NCBI GenBank assembly: GCA_900316315.1
Contig: ONCK01000012.1
Coordinates: 1-64,000, forward strand
DNA: 64,000 bases
Direction: 5' to 3'
Source of the DNA: an uncultured Prevotellaceae bacterium
GTDB taxonomy: Bacteria > Bacteroidota > Bacteroidia > Bacteroidales > Bacteroidaceae
In this document: piece by piece, positions 37,531-46,789 of the stretch
How the letters are laid out: each line of letters opens with the position of its first letter
Position numbering within the stretch: the stretch's first letter is position 1
Notes under the pieces: generated by a model
The model's database searches: none
The model's input: only the letters and a program-made list of their open reading frames with translations
What the model was told of the DNA's origin: nothing
Program-made: the position numbers and the translations under genes

Positions 37531-38556
37531 CTATTGGTCCCAGACCTCGCGACGGAGCGGATAGTTGCCTCTCAGCCACTCAAACTTGGCCGGATTTCTG
37601 CGCAGAGCTGCCGTGTCGCGCCGCGGATCATAGAGTTGCAATTTGCGCTCCGCCTCATCAGCAGCTGGCCGGAGCGAGGCGGGCAGTTTGGGCGACTTAA
37701 TCTCAAAGTCAATCGGCATGTGGAAGTATCGGCATACCGACTCAAGAGCCATCTGCGTCGCCCTGGCCTTGCCGTCAGCCGAGTAGCCGGCCACATGGGG
37801 CGTGGCGATCAGTGCGCGGTTGAGGAGCGTCTGATTGATATGAGGCTCATTTTCCCACGTATCGACAACGGCACCGCCAACCTGCCCCTTGTCCATCGCC
37901 CGGAGCAGGGCCTGCTCGTCGACCACACCGCCGCGGGCCGCATTGAGCAGGACCGGGCGCTTGCGCAAGGCATTCATGAAGTTCTCGTCAGCCATATGGT
38001 AGGTGGGGTAGGGACCCTGACGCGTGAAGGGCACATGAAAGCAGATCATATCGCACGCCTCGGCTAGCTGAGAGAGCGTATAATACTCACCCCCCTCGGC
38101 CTGCTGACGCGGCGGATCGCAACGCATGATGCTAAATCCCAGTCCTCGCAGACGAAGTTCTACTTGGGTACCCACGTGACCCACACCGACAATGCCGATG
38201 ACCGACCTAGCCGGATCCAGCAGGCCCTTGTACATGAGCAGCAGCGCAGTGCTCTCCACATACTGGCCCACTGACGAGGCATTGCAGCCCGGCTGATTGG
38301 CCCAGCCTATCCCTGCGCTATCGAGATAGGAGGTATCGAGGTGGTCATATCCTATGGTCGCTGTCGCCACAAACTTGACACGGCTTCCTTCCAGCAACGC
38401 GCGGTCACAGTGCGTCCTCGTGCGTACGATGAGCACATCAGCATCCTTCACATCTGATGCCGTAAACTCTGCCCCCGGACGGTAAGCCACCGTGTCAAAC
38501 AGACGCGATGCCGCCTCGCGGATATAGGGAATCTTGTCGTCGATTACAGCTTTCAT
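37531..38556 (-). CDS. pdxB: Erythronate-4-phosphate dehydrogenase
   Basis: The protein has 341 residues from the ATG at 38556, which directly follows a -7 box. It oxidises 4-phosphoerythronate in the pyridoxal 5'-phosphate pathway. The D-2-hydroxyacid dehydrogenase layout is clear: a Rossmann motif GIVGVGHVGTQV, RPVLLNAARGGVVDE with the substrate-binding Arg, DTWENEP with the active-site Glu, and ATPHVAGYS with the His. The C-terminal dimerisation domain is short. The gene diverges from manA. Confidence 0.93.
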   Translation of the reverse strand: MKAVIDDKIPYIREAASRLFDTVAYRPGAEFTASDVKDADVLIVRTRTHCDRALLEGSRVKFVATATIGYDHLDTSYLDSAGIGWANQPGCNASSVGQYVESTALLLMYKGLLDPARSVIGIVGVGHVGTQVELRLRGLGFSIMRCDPPRQQAEGGEYYTLSQLAEACDMICFHVPFTRQGPYPTYHMADENFMNALRKRPVLLNAARGGVVDEQALLRAMDKGQVGGAVVDTWENEPHINQTLLNRALIATPHVAGYSADGKARATQMALESVCRYFHMPIDFEIKSPKLPASLRPAADEAERKLQLYDPRRDTAALRRNPAKFEWLRGNYPLRREVWDQ

Positions 38557-38560
38557 ACTG

Positions 38561-38568
38561 CAAAGGTA
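38561..38568 (-). promoter_or_regulatory. Promoter -7 box of pdxB
   Basis: TACCTTTG (38568-38561) ends only 4 bp before the ATG, which predicts a leaderless or nearly leaderless transcript. Confidence 0.65.
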
Positions 38569-38720
38569 ATCATTCTTTATCCAATAGGGTATGTCTCCCG
38601 CACCGGATGTCCGCCCAAAGCGGCCTTTCCGGCGCTCTTCCGTCTGGGCTGATATGCCAGAACAGGCGGTTTTGCAAAGAAAAACTGGTAGGCAAAACGG
38701 ACAGAATGGATTTTTATCCC

Positions 38721-38728
38721 TATATTTG
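38721..38728 (+). promoter_or_regulatory. Promoter -7 box of manA
   Basis: TATATTTG lies 14 bp before the ATG at 38743. Confidence 0.65.
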
Positions 38729-38742
38729 CAAATCACATCACG

Positions 38743-39807
38743 ATGATCACCATGGTCGCAACCGACTTGTACCCTCTGCTATTTGAGCCCAACCTGCATC
38801 ATGTCATCTGGGGCGGAGACCGCCTCCCCAGTATCAAGGGTTTGCCCGCTGATCCCGAACCTGTAGGGGAATCGTGGGAGGTCAGCGCCGTACCGACCAG
38901 CACCAGTATCATCGCCAACGGTCCCTGGGCCGGCCAAGACCTGATCAGCGTCATCTCCCGCCGGCCGGAGGAAATCCTCGGCCACGAGGTGGCGCGTCAA
39001 TATGACAACCAGCTGCCCCTGCTCGTCAAGCTCATTGACGCCAAGCGCGACCTGAGCATACAGGTTCACCCCAATGACGAGATGGCCCGCCGCGTCCATG
39101 GCAAGCGAGGCAAGACGGAGATGTGGTACGTGATAGACGCAGCTCCGGGAGCCAGTCTCCTCGCCGGATTTAAGCGGGAAATCAGCCAATACGAGTTTCG
39201 CAATCGCATAGAGGACAACTCCATCGTCGAAGTCCTCGCCCGACACGAAGTCAGACCAGGAGATGTATTTTATATCCCGGCAGGACGCGTCCACGCCATC
39301 TGTGGCGGTATCTTCCTGGCCGAAGTCCAGCAGAGCAGCGACGTGACCTACCGCATCTACGACTACAATCGGCCGGGCATGGACGGCAAGCCGCGCCAAC
39401 TGCATACCGAGCTCGCAGCGCAAGCCATCGACTTCAGAGTGCCTGATGAGTACCGCACCGTATACATCGACGAGCCCAATCGCGCCAATCTCGTCATTGA
39501 CAGCCCCTACTTTGTCGTAAGAGTCGTCGACATCCAGTCTCCATTTCACCGCAACTTGATCAAGTACGACAGCTTCATCATCTCGCTCTGTATTCAGGGA
39601 GACTGTACCCTGCGGATCCGTGAGACGGGTCATGAGATTAGCCTGCGCGAAGGCCATAGCTGCCTCATCCCCGCCGCCATCGCAGACTACGATGTCATAC
39701 CGGCCAATGCGCAGGGCAAGACCAAACTCCTCGACGCCTTTGTCAACAACAAATTGCTGGACATCGGGCACCGCGTCACCCGCTTCCTGCATATCACACG
39801 CCAGTAG
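38743..39807 (+). CDS. manA: Mannose-6-phosphate isomerase, class I
   Basis: The protein has 354 residues; a second ATG at 38752 is equally possible. It interconverts mannose 6-phosphate and fructose 6-phosphate and supplies precursors for GDP-sugars. The cupin zinc site is visible: SIQVHPND (Gln and His), KTEMWYV with the Glu, and the later HAICGG. RIYDYNRPG is a family motif. It diverges from pdxB, sharing a 186-bp regulatory region. Confidence 0.92.
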   Translation: MITMVATDLYPLLFEPNLHHVIWGGDRLPSIKGLPADPEPVGESWEVSAVPTSTSIIANGPWAGQDLISVISRRPEEILGHEVARQYDNQLPLLVKLIDAKRDLSIQVHPNDEMARRVHGKRGKTEMWYVIDAAPGASLLAGFKREISQYEFRNRIEDNSIVEVLARHEVRPGDVFYIPAGRVHAICGGIFLAEVQQSSDVTYRIYDYNRPGMDGKPRQLHTELAAQAIDFRVPDEYRTVYIDEPNRANLVIDSPYFVVRVVDIQSPFHRNLIKYDSFIISLCIQGDCTLRIRETGHEISLREGHSCLIPAAIADYDVIPANAQGKTKLLDAFVNNKLLDIGHRVTRFLHITRQ

Positions 39808-39978
39808 CCCCCCACCTTACACAGCAGCCGACGATCACACGCCTCATAGTGCCCGGCTACTCACTCTAGCGCGACCTCATGGAGAATCTCCGCTGACAAA
39901 ATCCTACACAAGCCGAGGCATCGTCCTCCATGCGGCCTCCATCTCCGGATAAGCCCCAAAGTGTACAGAAGGCCATCG
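39808..39978. other. Gene-free stretch after manA
   Basis: No supported gene. It runs directly into repeat copy D. Confidence 0.4.
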
Positions 39979-40352
39979 TTTTTTTATATAATAAATTCCA
40001 AATACTGCCTCATACAGGTCCGATGTCGTCATGACAAGACGCCATGTTTGCGCAACAAGGTCGGACTTATTTTAAACTAGGTCCGATGTAATTTAAACTA
40101 GAAGGCGAGTTGTTATCGCCTGAAAGCCATCTAGTTGCAAAAATGTCAAATCTTGATTGTAATTCATTGGCATTCAGAGAGCTACAGCGGCTATTTGGAT
40201 AGATTTCCGCCTTTTACCTTCCGTGACCATCCGAAATTTTCCTTTCAATTTTTTATATGAAAAATTATCTCAGCGAAACCTCGTTAAAATATACCCGACT
40301 TGTATAGGTAAGCCTCGACTTTCGCCAAAAAGCTCCACACTAAGGAGGGGCG
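39979..40352 (+). repeat. Interspersed intergenic repeat, copy D
   Basis: TTTTTTTATATAATAAATTCC (39979 on) is followed by GTCCGATGTCGTCATGACAAG, two 21-bp units (40059-40079 and 40080-40100), GAAGGCGAGTTGTTATC, the 80-bp conserved block and a second TTTTTTATATGAAAAATTAT tract (about 40249-40268). The end is blurred near GGGGCGGTGAG. The stem of the CATTG hairpin is broken here (CAGAG). The copy lies about 160 bp upstream of the regulator gene at 40511. Confidence 0.8.
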
Positions 40353-40478
40353 GTGAGAGAGCATCATCGGGACAATGAGGACAGACATATTCCGACTTAA
40401 GGGAGGCGTTACAAGGAAGAGGGAGCAGCGACTTTTCCTACAATTCCTATGTAACGGAACTTTTGGTCATATAATTCC

Positions 40479-40506
40479 TTTGCTTTATCAAAATTTTATA
40501 CCTTTG
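40479..40506 (+). promoter_or_regulatory. Promoter of the anchored regulator gene
   Basis: -7 TACCTTTG (40499-40506) and TTTG (40479-40482), spacing 16 bp. The box ends 4 bp before the GTG start, so the message may be leaderless. Confidence 0.65.
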
Positions 40507-40510
40507 CAAA

Positions 40511-41473
40511 GTGCGTAAACTCCTCTACATAGTAATCATTATGATTGTGACCGGCTGTTCTTACGGCGGTCGCAATAATGACGTGTATCTCGACGAGGCG
40601 CAGTCTTTGCTTGGAGAAGATCCCGAAGGAGCGCTAAGCAAACTCAATGGCATTGATGTTTCAGACCTCCGAGACTCTGCGACTATGGCTCGCTGGGCGT
40701 TGCTATACAGCGAAGCGATGGTTGCCAATAAATTGACGGCTCCGACAGATACCATTGTCAATATCGCCATTGATTATTACGGCAGACATGGGCAACAGGC
40801 ATTCGCCACAAAGGCCAAGAGCCTGAAAATCCAACTATCGAAAGGGACGAAAGAAGATGCGCTCGTCTCAGCTCTTTATCTTCAAAAAGAGAAGGAATTT
40901 ATGCTTTATCGCGAGAAATCAAGGCGTGAGCAAACCTTATTTATTGGAATTTTCGTCCTGCTGCTTGCATCAGGTATCATCATATGGCAAAGGCAACGGC
41001 TGAGAATCCGTCAGACTGAAAACGACGCTTTGATAGCCGAGGCATCGAGCCTTAAGGAATCGATGACTGACCGCGATTCAAAACTTGCTTCTCTCTTGGC
41101 CAATCGCTTCACTTTGCTCGACGAATTGTGCGGCACTTACTATGAGTCGCAGGGAACACGCACTGAGCGTAAGGCCATAGCCGAAAAAGTGCGCTTGCAG
41201 ATTGAAACCCTTCAAAAAAATGATAAGATGTTCGCCCAAATCGAGGGAACAATCAACGACTGCCGCAATAACCTACTGATGAAATTAAAAGAGGCCATCC
41301 CGACATTGAAGCCGGAGGAATATCGTCTCTATGCCTTGCTCGCCTGTGGGTTCTCCAACCGCACTATCGCATTACTGCTCGACGAAAGCATTGATGTGGT
41401 CTATAAACGTAAATCCAGACTGAAAGCGAAGGTTTCCGAAACTCATGAAGCCGAATTTCTGACTGTTTTTTAA
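40511..41473 (+). CDS. Membrane-anchored regulator with C-terminal LuxR-type helix-turn-helix
   Basis: The protein has 320 residues from a GTG start. A lipoprotein-type signal (IIMIVTGC, Cys16) leads a short helical, TPR-like outer part (25-120). A membrane helix (about 142-160) is followed by a cytoplasmic coiled coil (165-250) and a LuxR-like helix-turn-helix (KPEEYRLYALLACGFSNRTIALLL, then SIDVVYKRKSRLKAK). This family senses envelope signals and controls neighbouring genes in Bacteroidota. Here the neighbour is the outer-membrane receptor-like protein 133 bp downstream. The TPR part is short compared with the similar protein at 59-60.5 kb. Confidence 0.85.
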   Translation: MRKLLYIVIIMIVTGCSYGGRNNDVYLDEAQSLLGEDPEGALSKLNGIDVSDLRDSATMARWALLYSEAMVANKLTAPTDTIVNIAIDYYGRHGQQAFATKAKSLKIQLSKGTKEDALVSALYLQKEKEFMLYREKSRREQTLFIGIFVLLLASGIIIWQRQRLRIRQTENDALIAEASSLKESMTDRDSKLASLLANRFTLLDELCGTYYESQGTRTERKAIAEKVRLQIETLQKNDKMFAQIEGTINDCRNNLLMKLKEAIPTLKPEEYRLYALLACGFSNRTIALLLDESIDVVYKRKSRLKAKVSETHEAEFLTVF

Positions 41474-41553
41474 TTCGGTCAGAAAGTTCGCAAAACTCTT
41501 CTCACAACACACTGACATTTAGCCGATTACAAATCTATCGGTCAGACTATTGT

Positions 41554-41586
41554 TTTGGTTCAGCGGGCGTTTTGAATGTAAATTTG
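41554..41586 (+). promoter_or_regulatory. Promoter of the outer-membrane receptor-like gene
   Basis: -33 TTTG (41554-41557) and -7 TAAATTTG (41579-41586), spacing 21 bp; the leader is about 15 nt. Confidence 0.75.
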
Positions 41587-41606
41587 CATAAAAATTTACC
41601 CACAGA

Positions 41607-43676
41607 ATGAATCGAACAATCATCATCGCGACTTTTGCCTTAGCAGCCTTGTCGCTCTCAGCCCAAGAGGCAACCGACTCCCTGACCCGAGAACTTCAGG
41701 AAATCATCGTTACCGCCAAGCAACCGGCAACCAAGCTTGTCGGCTCCACTCTCGTCACAACCATTCCCGGCTCAAACCTTGCCAATCTTGGCAATGCCCT
41801 TGACGTTCTTGCCCAACTGCCAATGATAAAGGTCACGGACAATACTGTCAGCGTCATCGACAAAAGCAATATCGAGATTTACATTGACGGGCGTCCGATG
41901 CACGACAATCAGGAACTGCAGCAAATCTTATCCTCAAATCTCAAAAAGGTTGAGCTGCTGATGGCACCCGGAGCCGCATACGAAAGTACTACAAGTGCTG
42001 TATTGAAAATCACAACCAAGCATAGCTTCATTCAAGGACTGTCGCTGACCGACCAATTTCAATTGCAGAAAAGCCGCAAGTGGTCGGTAATGGACGACCT
42101 TAGCCTGAACTATCGCATCGGTGCGTGGGACTTATTTGCTAACGGAACTATTAGCCGCCATAACTCCCTTATCAAAGGCACCACGACCAATACGCTCGCC
42201 TATGACGGTAAGCAGACAGTCGTGGGAAGTTCCCAACACAATCACTATCCGGCCACGACTGGTCTTGTGAAAGGTGGTTTCAATTACGCGAAAGACTCGC
42301 TGTCGTTTGGCGCATACTATCGCTACAATCCAGAGCGAGGCAACTTCAACAACACTGGCTCGGAATGGCTTGATGACACACCTGCTTTACTCCGAGATAT
42401 TAGCCGGCACATCCATGCCCATAGCCATCTTGTCTCAGCATATTATGAGAATATCCTCGCCAAGAAATATTTATTGCATTTCGACGGCAATTTCAAGAGC
42501 TCAGTATCAGAACATAACACAGAAACGCTCTATCCCGATGCGAGTGCTGACAATGTAAATTCCTCCGATAAACGCAGCTCCACACTGTGGGCCGGAAAAC
42601 TATATCTGAATTTTCCGCTTTGGCAAGGAGATTTCACTGTCGGGACCCAGGATAGCTATACTCACACCACACTTGACTATAAGATGATGAATACTCAGGT
42701 GAGCCAATATATACCCTCGTCGCTTACCGATGCCCATCAAACTTTGGCAGCTCTATTTGCGACATGGGCACATGGCTGGGGAGAGTTCTCCATGTCTGCC
42801 GGACTGAGATACGAATATGTGGACTATGACTTCAAGGTAGATGGCAAACGCGATGGAGACGTGAGCTGTCGCGACCATCTGCTTACGCCGGATTTGTCGT
42901 TGTCCTACGCCTTCAATGACAAAGCTCAGGTAAGTCTCAGCTATAAGATGGTGACTATCAAACCACCCTATTCTCAGTTGACAGGGTCACTCAGCTATAC
43001 CGGACACCATGAGATCGAAGGGGGTAATCCGGCTCTTCAGGATGAGAAGAGGCATGATATCCAACTGTTCGGCAGGTGGAAAGGCTTCATGCTTCAGACC
43101 GACTTCACCCGAAGCCTCGATACCTACGCATTCCTAAAGCAAGTATATTCGGCCGATAACCTTCAACTCCTGCTACATCCGATAAATATCAATGTTTCTG
43201 CTGTTAGCGCCTATCTGATGTGGGGCCAGCCAGTTGGTAGATGGACGCCAAACGTCACAGTAGGCCTGTATCGTCAGTGGCTGGCCATCGATAGGACCCA
43301 TTACAACAAACCAATATTTTGCTACTACTTCGACAATACCTTCGCTTTGCCCAAGGGGTGGATGATTACTGCCAATTTTAACGGCCAATCGCAGGGCGAC
43401 ATGCATACCAACCGTTTTGGTGCCTATTGGTTTACGATGGATGCATCTGTCGGCAAGACATTCTTCAACAAATCCATGACTGTAAAACTTTCTGCTACTG
43501 ACATCTTTAATACCATCAACAATGACTGTACGATGAACACTTACGGCGTATTCGTAGAGAAGCGTCAACGCTACGACCGCCGCGGCATTGCCCTCGACAT
43601 CATCTATAGATTCCAGCCACGTAAGAGCAAATACAAAGGCTCGGCCGCCTCAGATGCCGAATTGAAACGACTATAA
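41607..43676 (+). CDS. TonB-dependent receptor-like outer-membrane protein
   Basis: The protein has 689 residues. A signal peptide (IIIATFALAALSLSAQ) is followed directly by a plug domain (ELQEIIVTAKQ, then NALDVLAQLPMIKV, then IEIYIDGRP). A beta-barrel of the outer-membrane protein beta-barrel family extends to the C-terminus. The usual N-terminal carboxypeptidase-regulatory-like domain is absent. It probably takes up an unidentified ligand across the outer membrane. The regulator gene directly upstream on the same strand probably controls it. No SusD-like partner is present. Confidence 0.87.
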   Translation: MNRTIIIATFALAALSLSAQEATDSLTRELQEIIVTAKQPATKLVGSTLVTTIPGSNLANLGNALDVLAQLPMIKVTDNTVSVIDKSNIEIYIDGRPMHDNQELQQILSSNLKKVELLMAPGAAYESTTSAVLKITTKHSFIQGLSLTDQFQLQKSRKWSVMDDLSLNYRIGAWDLFANGTISRHNSLIKGTTTNTLAYDGKQTVVGSSQHNHYPATTGLVKGGFNYAKDSLSFGAYYRYNPERGNFNNTGSEWLDDTPALLRDISRHIHAHSHLVSAYYENILAKKYLLHFDGNFKSSVSEHNTETLYPDASADNVNSSDKRSSTLWAGKLYLNFPLWQGDFTVGTQDSYTHTTLDYKMMNTQVSQYIPSSLTDAHQTLAALFATWAHGWGEFSMSAGLRYEYVDYDFKVDGKRDGDVSCRDHLLTPDLSLSYAFNDKAQVSLSYKMVTIKPPYSQLTGSLSYTGHHEIEGGNPALQDEKRHDIQLFGRWKGFMLQTDFTRSLDTYAFLKQVYSADNLQLLLHPININVSAVSAYLMWGQPVGRWTPNVTVGLYRQWLAIDRTHYNKPIFCYYFDNTFALPKGWMITANFNGQSQGDMHTNRFGAYWFTMDASVGKTFFNKSMTVKLSATDIFNTINNDCTMNTYGVFVEKRQRYDRRGIALDIIYRFQPRKSKYKGSAASDAELKRL

Positions 43677-43815
43677 GTTTTTTATACCTGTTCAGCCAGC
43701 TTTCGGAGAGATACTGGAGACTGACTGAGGCTTTATCAGCATTTGCGGCGAGGGAGCGATGAGAGCCTTATGCTCTACACCGAGTTTCGGTTGAGCCGTG
43801 ATATGAAAGAAAAAA

Positions 43816-43846
43816 GCAGAATAGTACCTCGTAGGCGCTATTCTGC
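43816..43846 (-). terminator. Terminator of the DUF2795 gene
   Basis: The stem GCAGAATAG (43816-43824) pairs with CTATTCTGC (43838-43846). On the minus strand it is followed by TTTTTTCTTTC. It is 46 bp after the stop. Confidence 0.85.
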
Positions 43847-43891
43847 CTTTAGCATACTTGAAGTAGACGCTGCGAAGCGCTACGATGTTCG

Positions 43892-44113
43892 TCAATATTC
43901 GTCTTCGTTGAAAAAGAAGTCTTCCTTGGTGGGATAGTCCGGCCACAAATCCTCTATAGAGTCATAGGGCTCGCCTTCATCCTCGATCTCCTGCAAATTT
44001 TCCACCACTTCCATTGGCGCTCCGGAGCGGATTGCATAGTCAATAAGCTCATCTTTAGTAGCCGGCCAGGGAGCATCTTCCAACTTTGAGGCTAATTCGA
44101 GTGTCCAGTACAT
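43892..44113 (-). CDS. Small acidic DUF2795 protein
   Basis: The protein has 73 residues and is strongly acidic. It matches DUF2795: WTLELASKLEDAPWPATKDELIDYAIRSG is the family core, here kept short as APWPATKDELIDYAIRSG. DUF2795 proteins are small cytoplasmic proteins of unknown role. It has its own promoter and terminator. Confidence 0.9.
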   Translation of the reverse strand: MYWTLELASKLEDAPWPATKDELIDYAIRSGAPMEVVENLQEIEDEGEPYDSIEDLWPDYPTKEDFFFNEDEY

Positions 44114-44146
44114 GGTTAAAATCTATTATATCTGAAAAAACAACGG

Positions 44147-44177
44147 CAAAAGTAGTTTATTTTGCTATACAAGCAAA
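44147..44177 (-). promoter_or_regulatory. Promoter of the DUF2795 gene, flanked by an inverted repeat
   Basis: -7 TACTTTTG (44154-44147) and -33 TTTG (44177-44174) are 19 bp apart. The 8-bp arms AACGGCAA (44142-44149) and TTGCCGTT (44182-44189) bracket the promoter and are followed by a T-run on the plus strand. The arms could be an operator, or a plus-strand terminator. Confidence 0.7.
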
Positions 44178-44390
44178 TTTATTGCCGTTTTTTTTCGGAG
44201 CAAAGGTTATAAAAGATTAAGGAGCCCGCTTTTTTATCAGATAGTATGACAAATAGGCCAGATTTAATTCACAATAAACCCGATCTGAGCGACTCAGAGA
44301 GGGCCTGTCCTTTTATCTTATATCATATTAATTTACACAATGTCACATTTCGTAGTGTGCAAATCTGTGGCCAGAATAGCCCTACGCGTC

Positions 44391-46115
44391 TTACTCCAGA
44401 CTGCGCATGACCTGCTCGGCCTCACGTACCATCCTGCCGGCATCGTTGTCGACAGTAAACTTGTTGGTGCGGAACTTGCTGACGGTCTGATTGAGCTTCT
44501 GCAGCTTGCGACCCTTGAGTTGGTCACGCAGGATGGCGATCTTCTCATAGTCCTGGATACCTTGTACGAGGCGCATCCAGCGTATACTGCTCCCACCGGG
44601 ATATACAAGGAAGCAATCGCCGGCCGGCCATGTACGGAAGCGGGCATCGCGCAGCGGATCTTGGGGCCAGCTATTGTAAGCCCAGCGCAGGTAGCCGCTG
44701 TATCCGCTGGCCGCGGCATGCCATCCCATATAGGCGCTCTCTGCAGGCGGAGAAAAGAGAAAAGTATTGGGACGCTGAGGACCGCAGCAGGTATAGAAGG
44801 TCACGGGCCGCCCCTGCGACGTACGCTGCCTGACACTGGCCCCATCGAGCAGGTCGTACTCATAAGCCACGCTGATATCGTGGAGATCGGAGACATCCTT
44901 GGGGAAATAGTTGAAAGCGCCCTCTATCTTGAAGTCAGGGTCTGCCTTGCGCAGGAGCTGATGGGCTGGCGTCAGAATATCCATTGGGCGCTCGTCCATC
45001 GCGATGCAGGTGCGGTCAAACCAGCCCTTCTGCTTGAGGTGTGCCGCAAAGTCCTTGAGGAACGGGAGCAAGAAGGCTTCATAGTCAGCTGTGCCCGGTT
45101 TCAGATGGCGGCTGAGGGTGCAGTTGGTCCGGGCGTCGTAGTAGTCGAAACGGAGATGCCACGGCAGGATGGTATAGCAGTCTATCTGGCCCTTGACGCC
45201 GCATGACATCATGAAGCTTACCCACTTGTCAAAGACACTGTAGTCGTACTGCCAATGTCCATCGAGCGTCAGCGTCTTGCCTATCATGCTCTCAAAGGGG
45301 TCCTCGGTCTGTGAGTTCCAAGGGTGCTGGATGATGGACGTAGTGATGACCTTGCCCCCGGCGGCCGCATACTGCTCCATCAAGGGGCGCATCAGGCGGA
45401 AATGTTCCTCGCTCCACAGAGGCACGCCGTAGTAGCGCGCCACAGCATAGGGATTTTGCCAAAGGTCGAGGTGAAACTTCCATTGAGCGGGTTCTGGCAG
45501 CGTACGCTTGGACACGCTGACCGTATAGGGCACTGTGAGAACGCGGCCATCGGCGTTGACCCTGAGTGTACCCTGATATTTGCCTGCGGGAGCGGATGCC
45601 GGTATCTTGATATCCAGCCATATCGGGCGCACGGTCTGACCCTCTACGTCCATCGGCTGAGCCGGCAGCAAGGGGTCGGCGACGAGGCTGGAGTCAAACT
45701 GGCTCTTGTCCGCGCGATGGTGATTGCTGTGTCCGTGGATATCGAGCCATCCGTCCGCCATCACGTAGCGGACGTAGTAAATCTTGACTTGGGCGGAGGA
45801 AATCACCCCCTTGCCACTGCGGAGGCTGCTGGCTTCGACATAGACCCGACTCAGCGGCTTAGGGGTCACCAGCAGAGCCTGCGCATTCACGCGCTCGCCC
45901 TTCCAGGCCGAGAGGCGGATAGTCGGATTGAGTTGTGGTACCGCGGTCTTGGGATAGCGCTGGTCGATACTTCCCCATCCGAGACATGGGGCGCTCACCC
46001 GACGCCACGAGGCGGCATCTGCCGGATGAGGATCGCCGAGCTCCTGACACGGCTTCTGCGCATGGAGCGACAGAGGCAGCAGTAGCGAGGCGAGGAGGAG
46101 ATGAAATAGCTTCAT
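44391..46115 (-). CDS. GH123-like (DUF4091) secreted glycoside hydrolase
   Basis: The protein has 574 residues. A signal peptide (FHLLLASLLLPLSLHAQ) leads an N-terminal beta-sandwich (about 40-210), then a TIM-barrel of the DUF4091/GH123 type. The acidic pair Asp374-Glu375 in IAMDERP corresponds to the Asp-Glu pair that GH123 N-acetyl-beta-galactosaminidases use for substrate-assisted cleavage. Its start overlaps the znuC stop by 4 bp, so it is the third gene of the zinc-transport operon, an unexpected partner. The substrate cannot be read from sequence. Confidence 0.85.
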   Translation of the reverse strand: MKLFHLLLASLLLPLSLHAQKPCQELGDPHPADAASWRRVSAPCLGWGSIDQRYPKTAVPQLNPTIRLSAWKGERVNAQALLVTPKPLSRVYVEASSLRSGKGVISSAQVKIYYVRYVMADGWLDIHGHSNHHRADKSQFDSSLVADPLLPAQPMDVEGQTVRPIWLDIKIPASAPAGKYQGTLRVNADGRVLTVPYTVSVSKRTLPEPAQWKFHLDLWQNPYAVARYYGVPLWSEEHFRLMRPLMEQYAAAGGKVITTSIIQHPWNSQTEDPFESMIGKTLTLDGHWQYDYSVFDKWVSFMMSCGVKGQIDCYTILPWHLRFDYYDARTNCTLSRHLKPGTADYEAFLLPFLKDFAAHLKQKGWFDRTCIAMDERPMDILTPAHQLLRKADPDFKIEGAFNYFPKDVSDLHDISVAYEYDLLDGASVRQRTSQGRPVTFYTCCGPQRPNTFLFSPPAESAYMGWHAAASGYSGYLRWAYNSWPQDPLRDARFRTWPAGDCFLVYPGGSSIRWMRLVQGIQDYEKIAILRDQLKGRKLQKLNQTVSKFRTNKFTVDNDAGRMVREAEQVMRSLE

Positions 46116-46789
46116 AAGTCAATATTGATTGTTCTGAGTCGGTGATTGATCTCTATGATATGGCTTGTCAGGGCTTGTAGGTCTTGTTTCTCGTGGCTCA
46201 CCATCACGACCATGCACTGCCGGCTCAATTCTTTCATCTTGTTCAGCAGCCACTCCCGCGCCTGGACGTCAAAGTATGTCGTCGGCTCGTCGAGCAGGAG
46301 CAGCTGAGGCTGACACATGAGGGCCCTGCCCAGGAGTGCACGCTGCCGCTGTCCGCCGCTGAGCTGTCCTATCGGCACCTGGGCATAGTCAGCCATCCCC
46401 ACGTCACTGAGCATGTCCAACGCTATCTGGCGATCGGCGCGGCTATAGCGTCCGAGGATTCTCCTGTGGCCCAGCAGACCGGAGAGTACCACCTCCAGGA
46501 CGCTGATCGGAAAGCGGCGGTCAGACAGATGCTGCTGGGGGAGATACCCCATACGCAGCCGGTCACAGGGGCGGCCGTCGGTATAATAAGTGATCTGTCC
46601 GCTGTCGGGCTTATGAAGGCCCAGGATGAGCTTGATCAGGGTCGTCTTGCCGCCTCCGTTGGGACCGGAGATACCCAGCAGGCCTGTCGTGGGAAGTTCC
46701 ATGTTGATATCCTCCAGCACGCAGCGCTGATCGTAGGATGCCCATATGTGGGAGAGGCGGAGTAGGGGAAAGGGGACTACTGTAGACAT
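46112..46789 (-). CDS. znuC: Zinc/manganese ABC transporter ATP-binding protein
   Basis: The protein has 225 residues. Walker A is GPNGGGKTTL, the signature is LSGGQRQRALLGRAL, Walker B is LLLLDEPTTYFD, and the switch His lies in MVMVSHEKQ. It powers metal import with the ZnuA-type binding protein, whose gene overlaps it by 13 bp. No permease gene is adjacent: the next gene is a glycoside hydrolase. Confidence 0.92.
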   Translation of the reverse strand: MSTVVPFPLLRLSHIWASYDQRCVLEDINMELPTTGLLGISGPNGGGKTTLIKLILGLHKPDSGQITYYTDGRPCDRLRMGYLPQQHLSDRRFPISVLEVVLSGLLGHRRILGRYSRADRQIALDMLSDVGMADYAQVPIGQLSGGQRQRALLGRALMCQPQLLLLDEPTTYFDVQAREWLLNKMKELSRQCMVVMVSHEKQDLQALTSHIIEINHRLRTINIDL

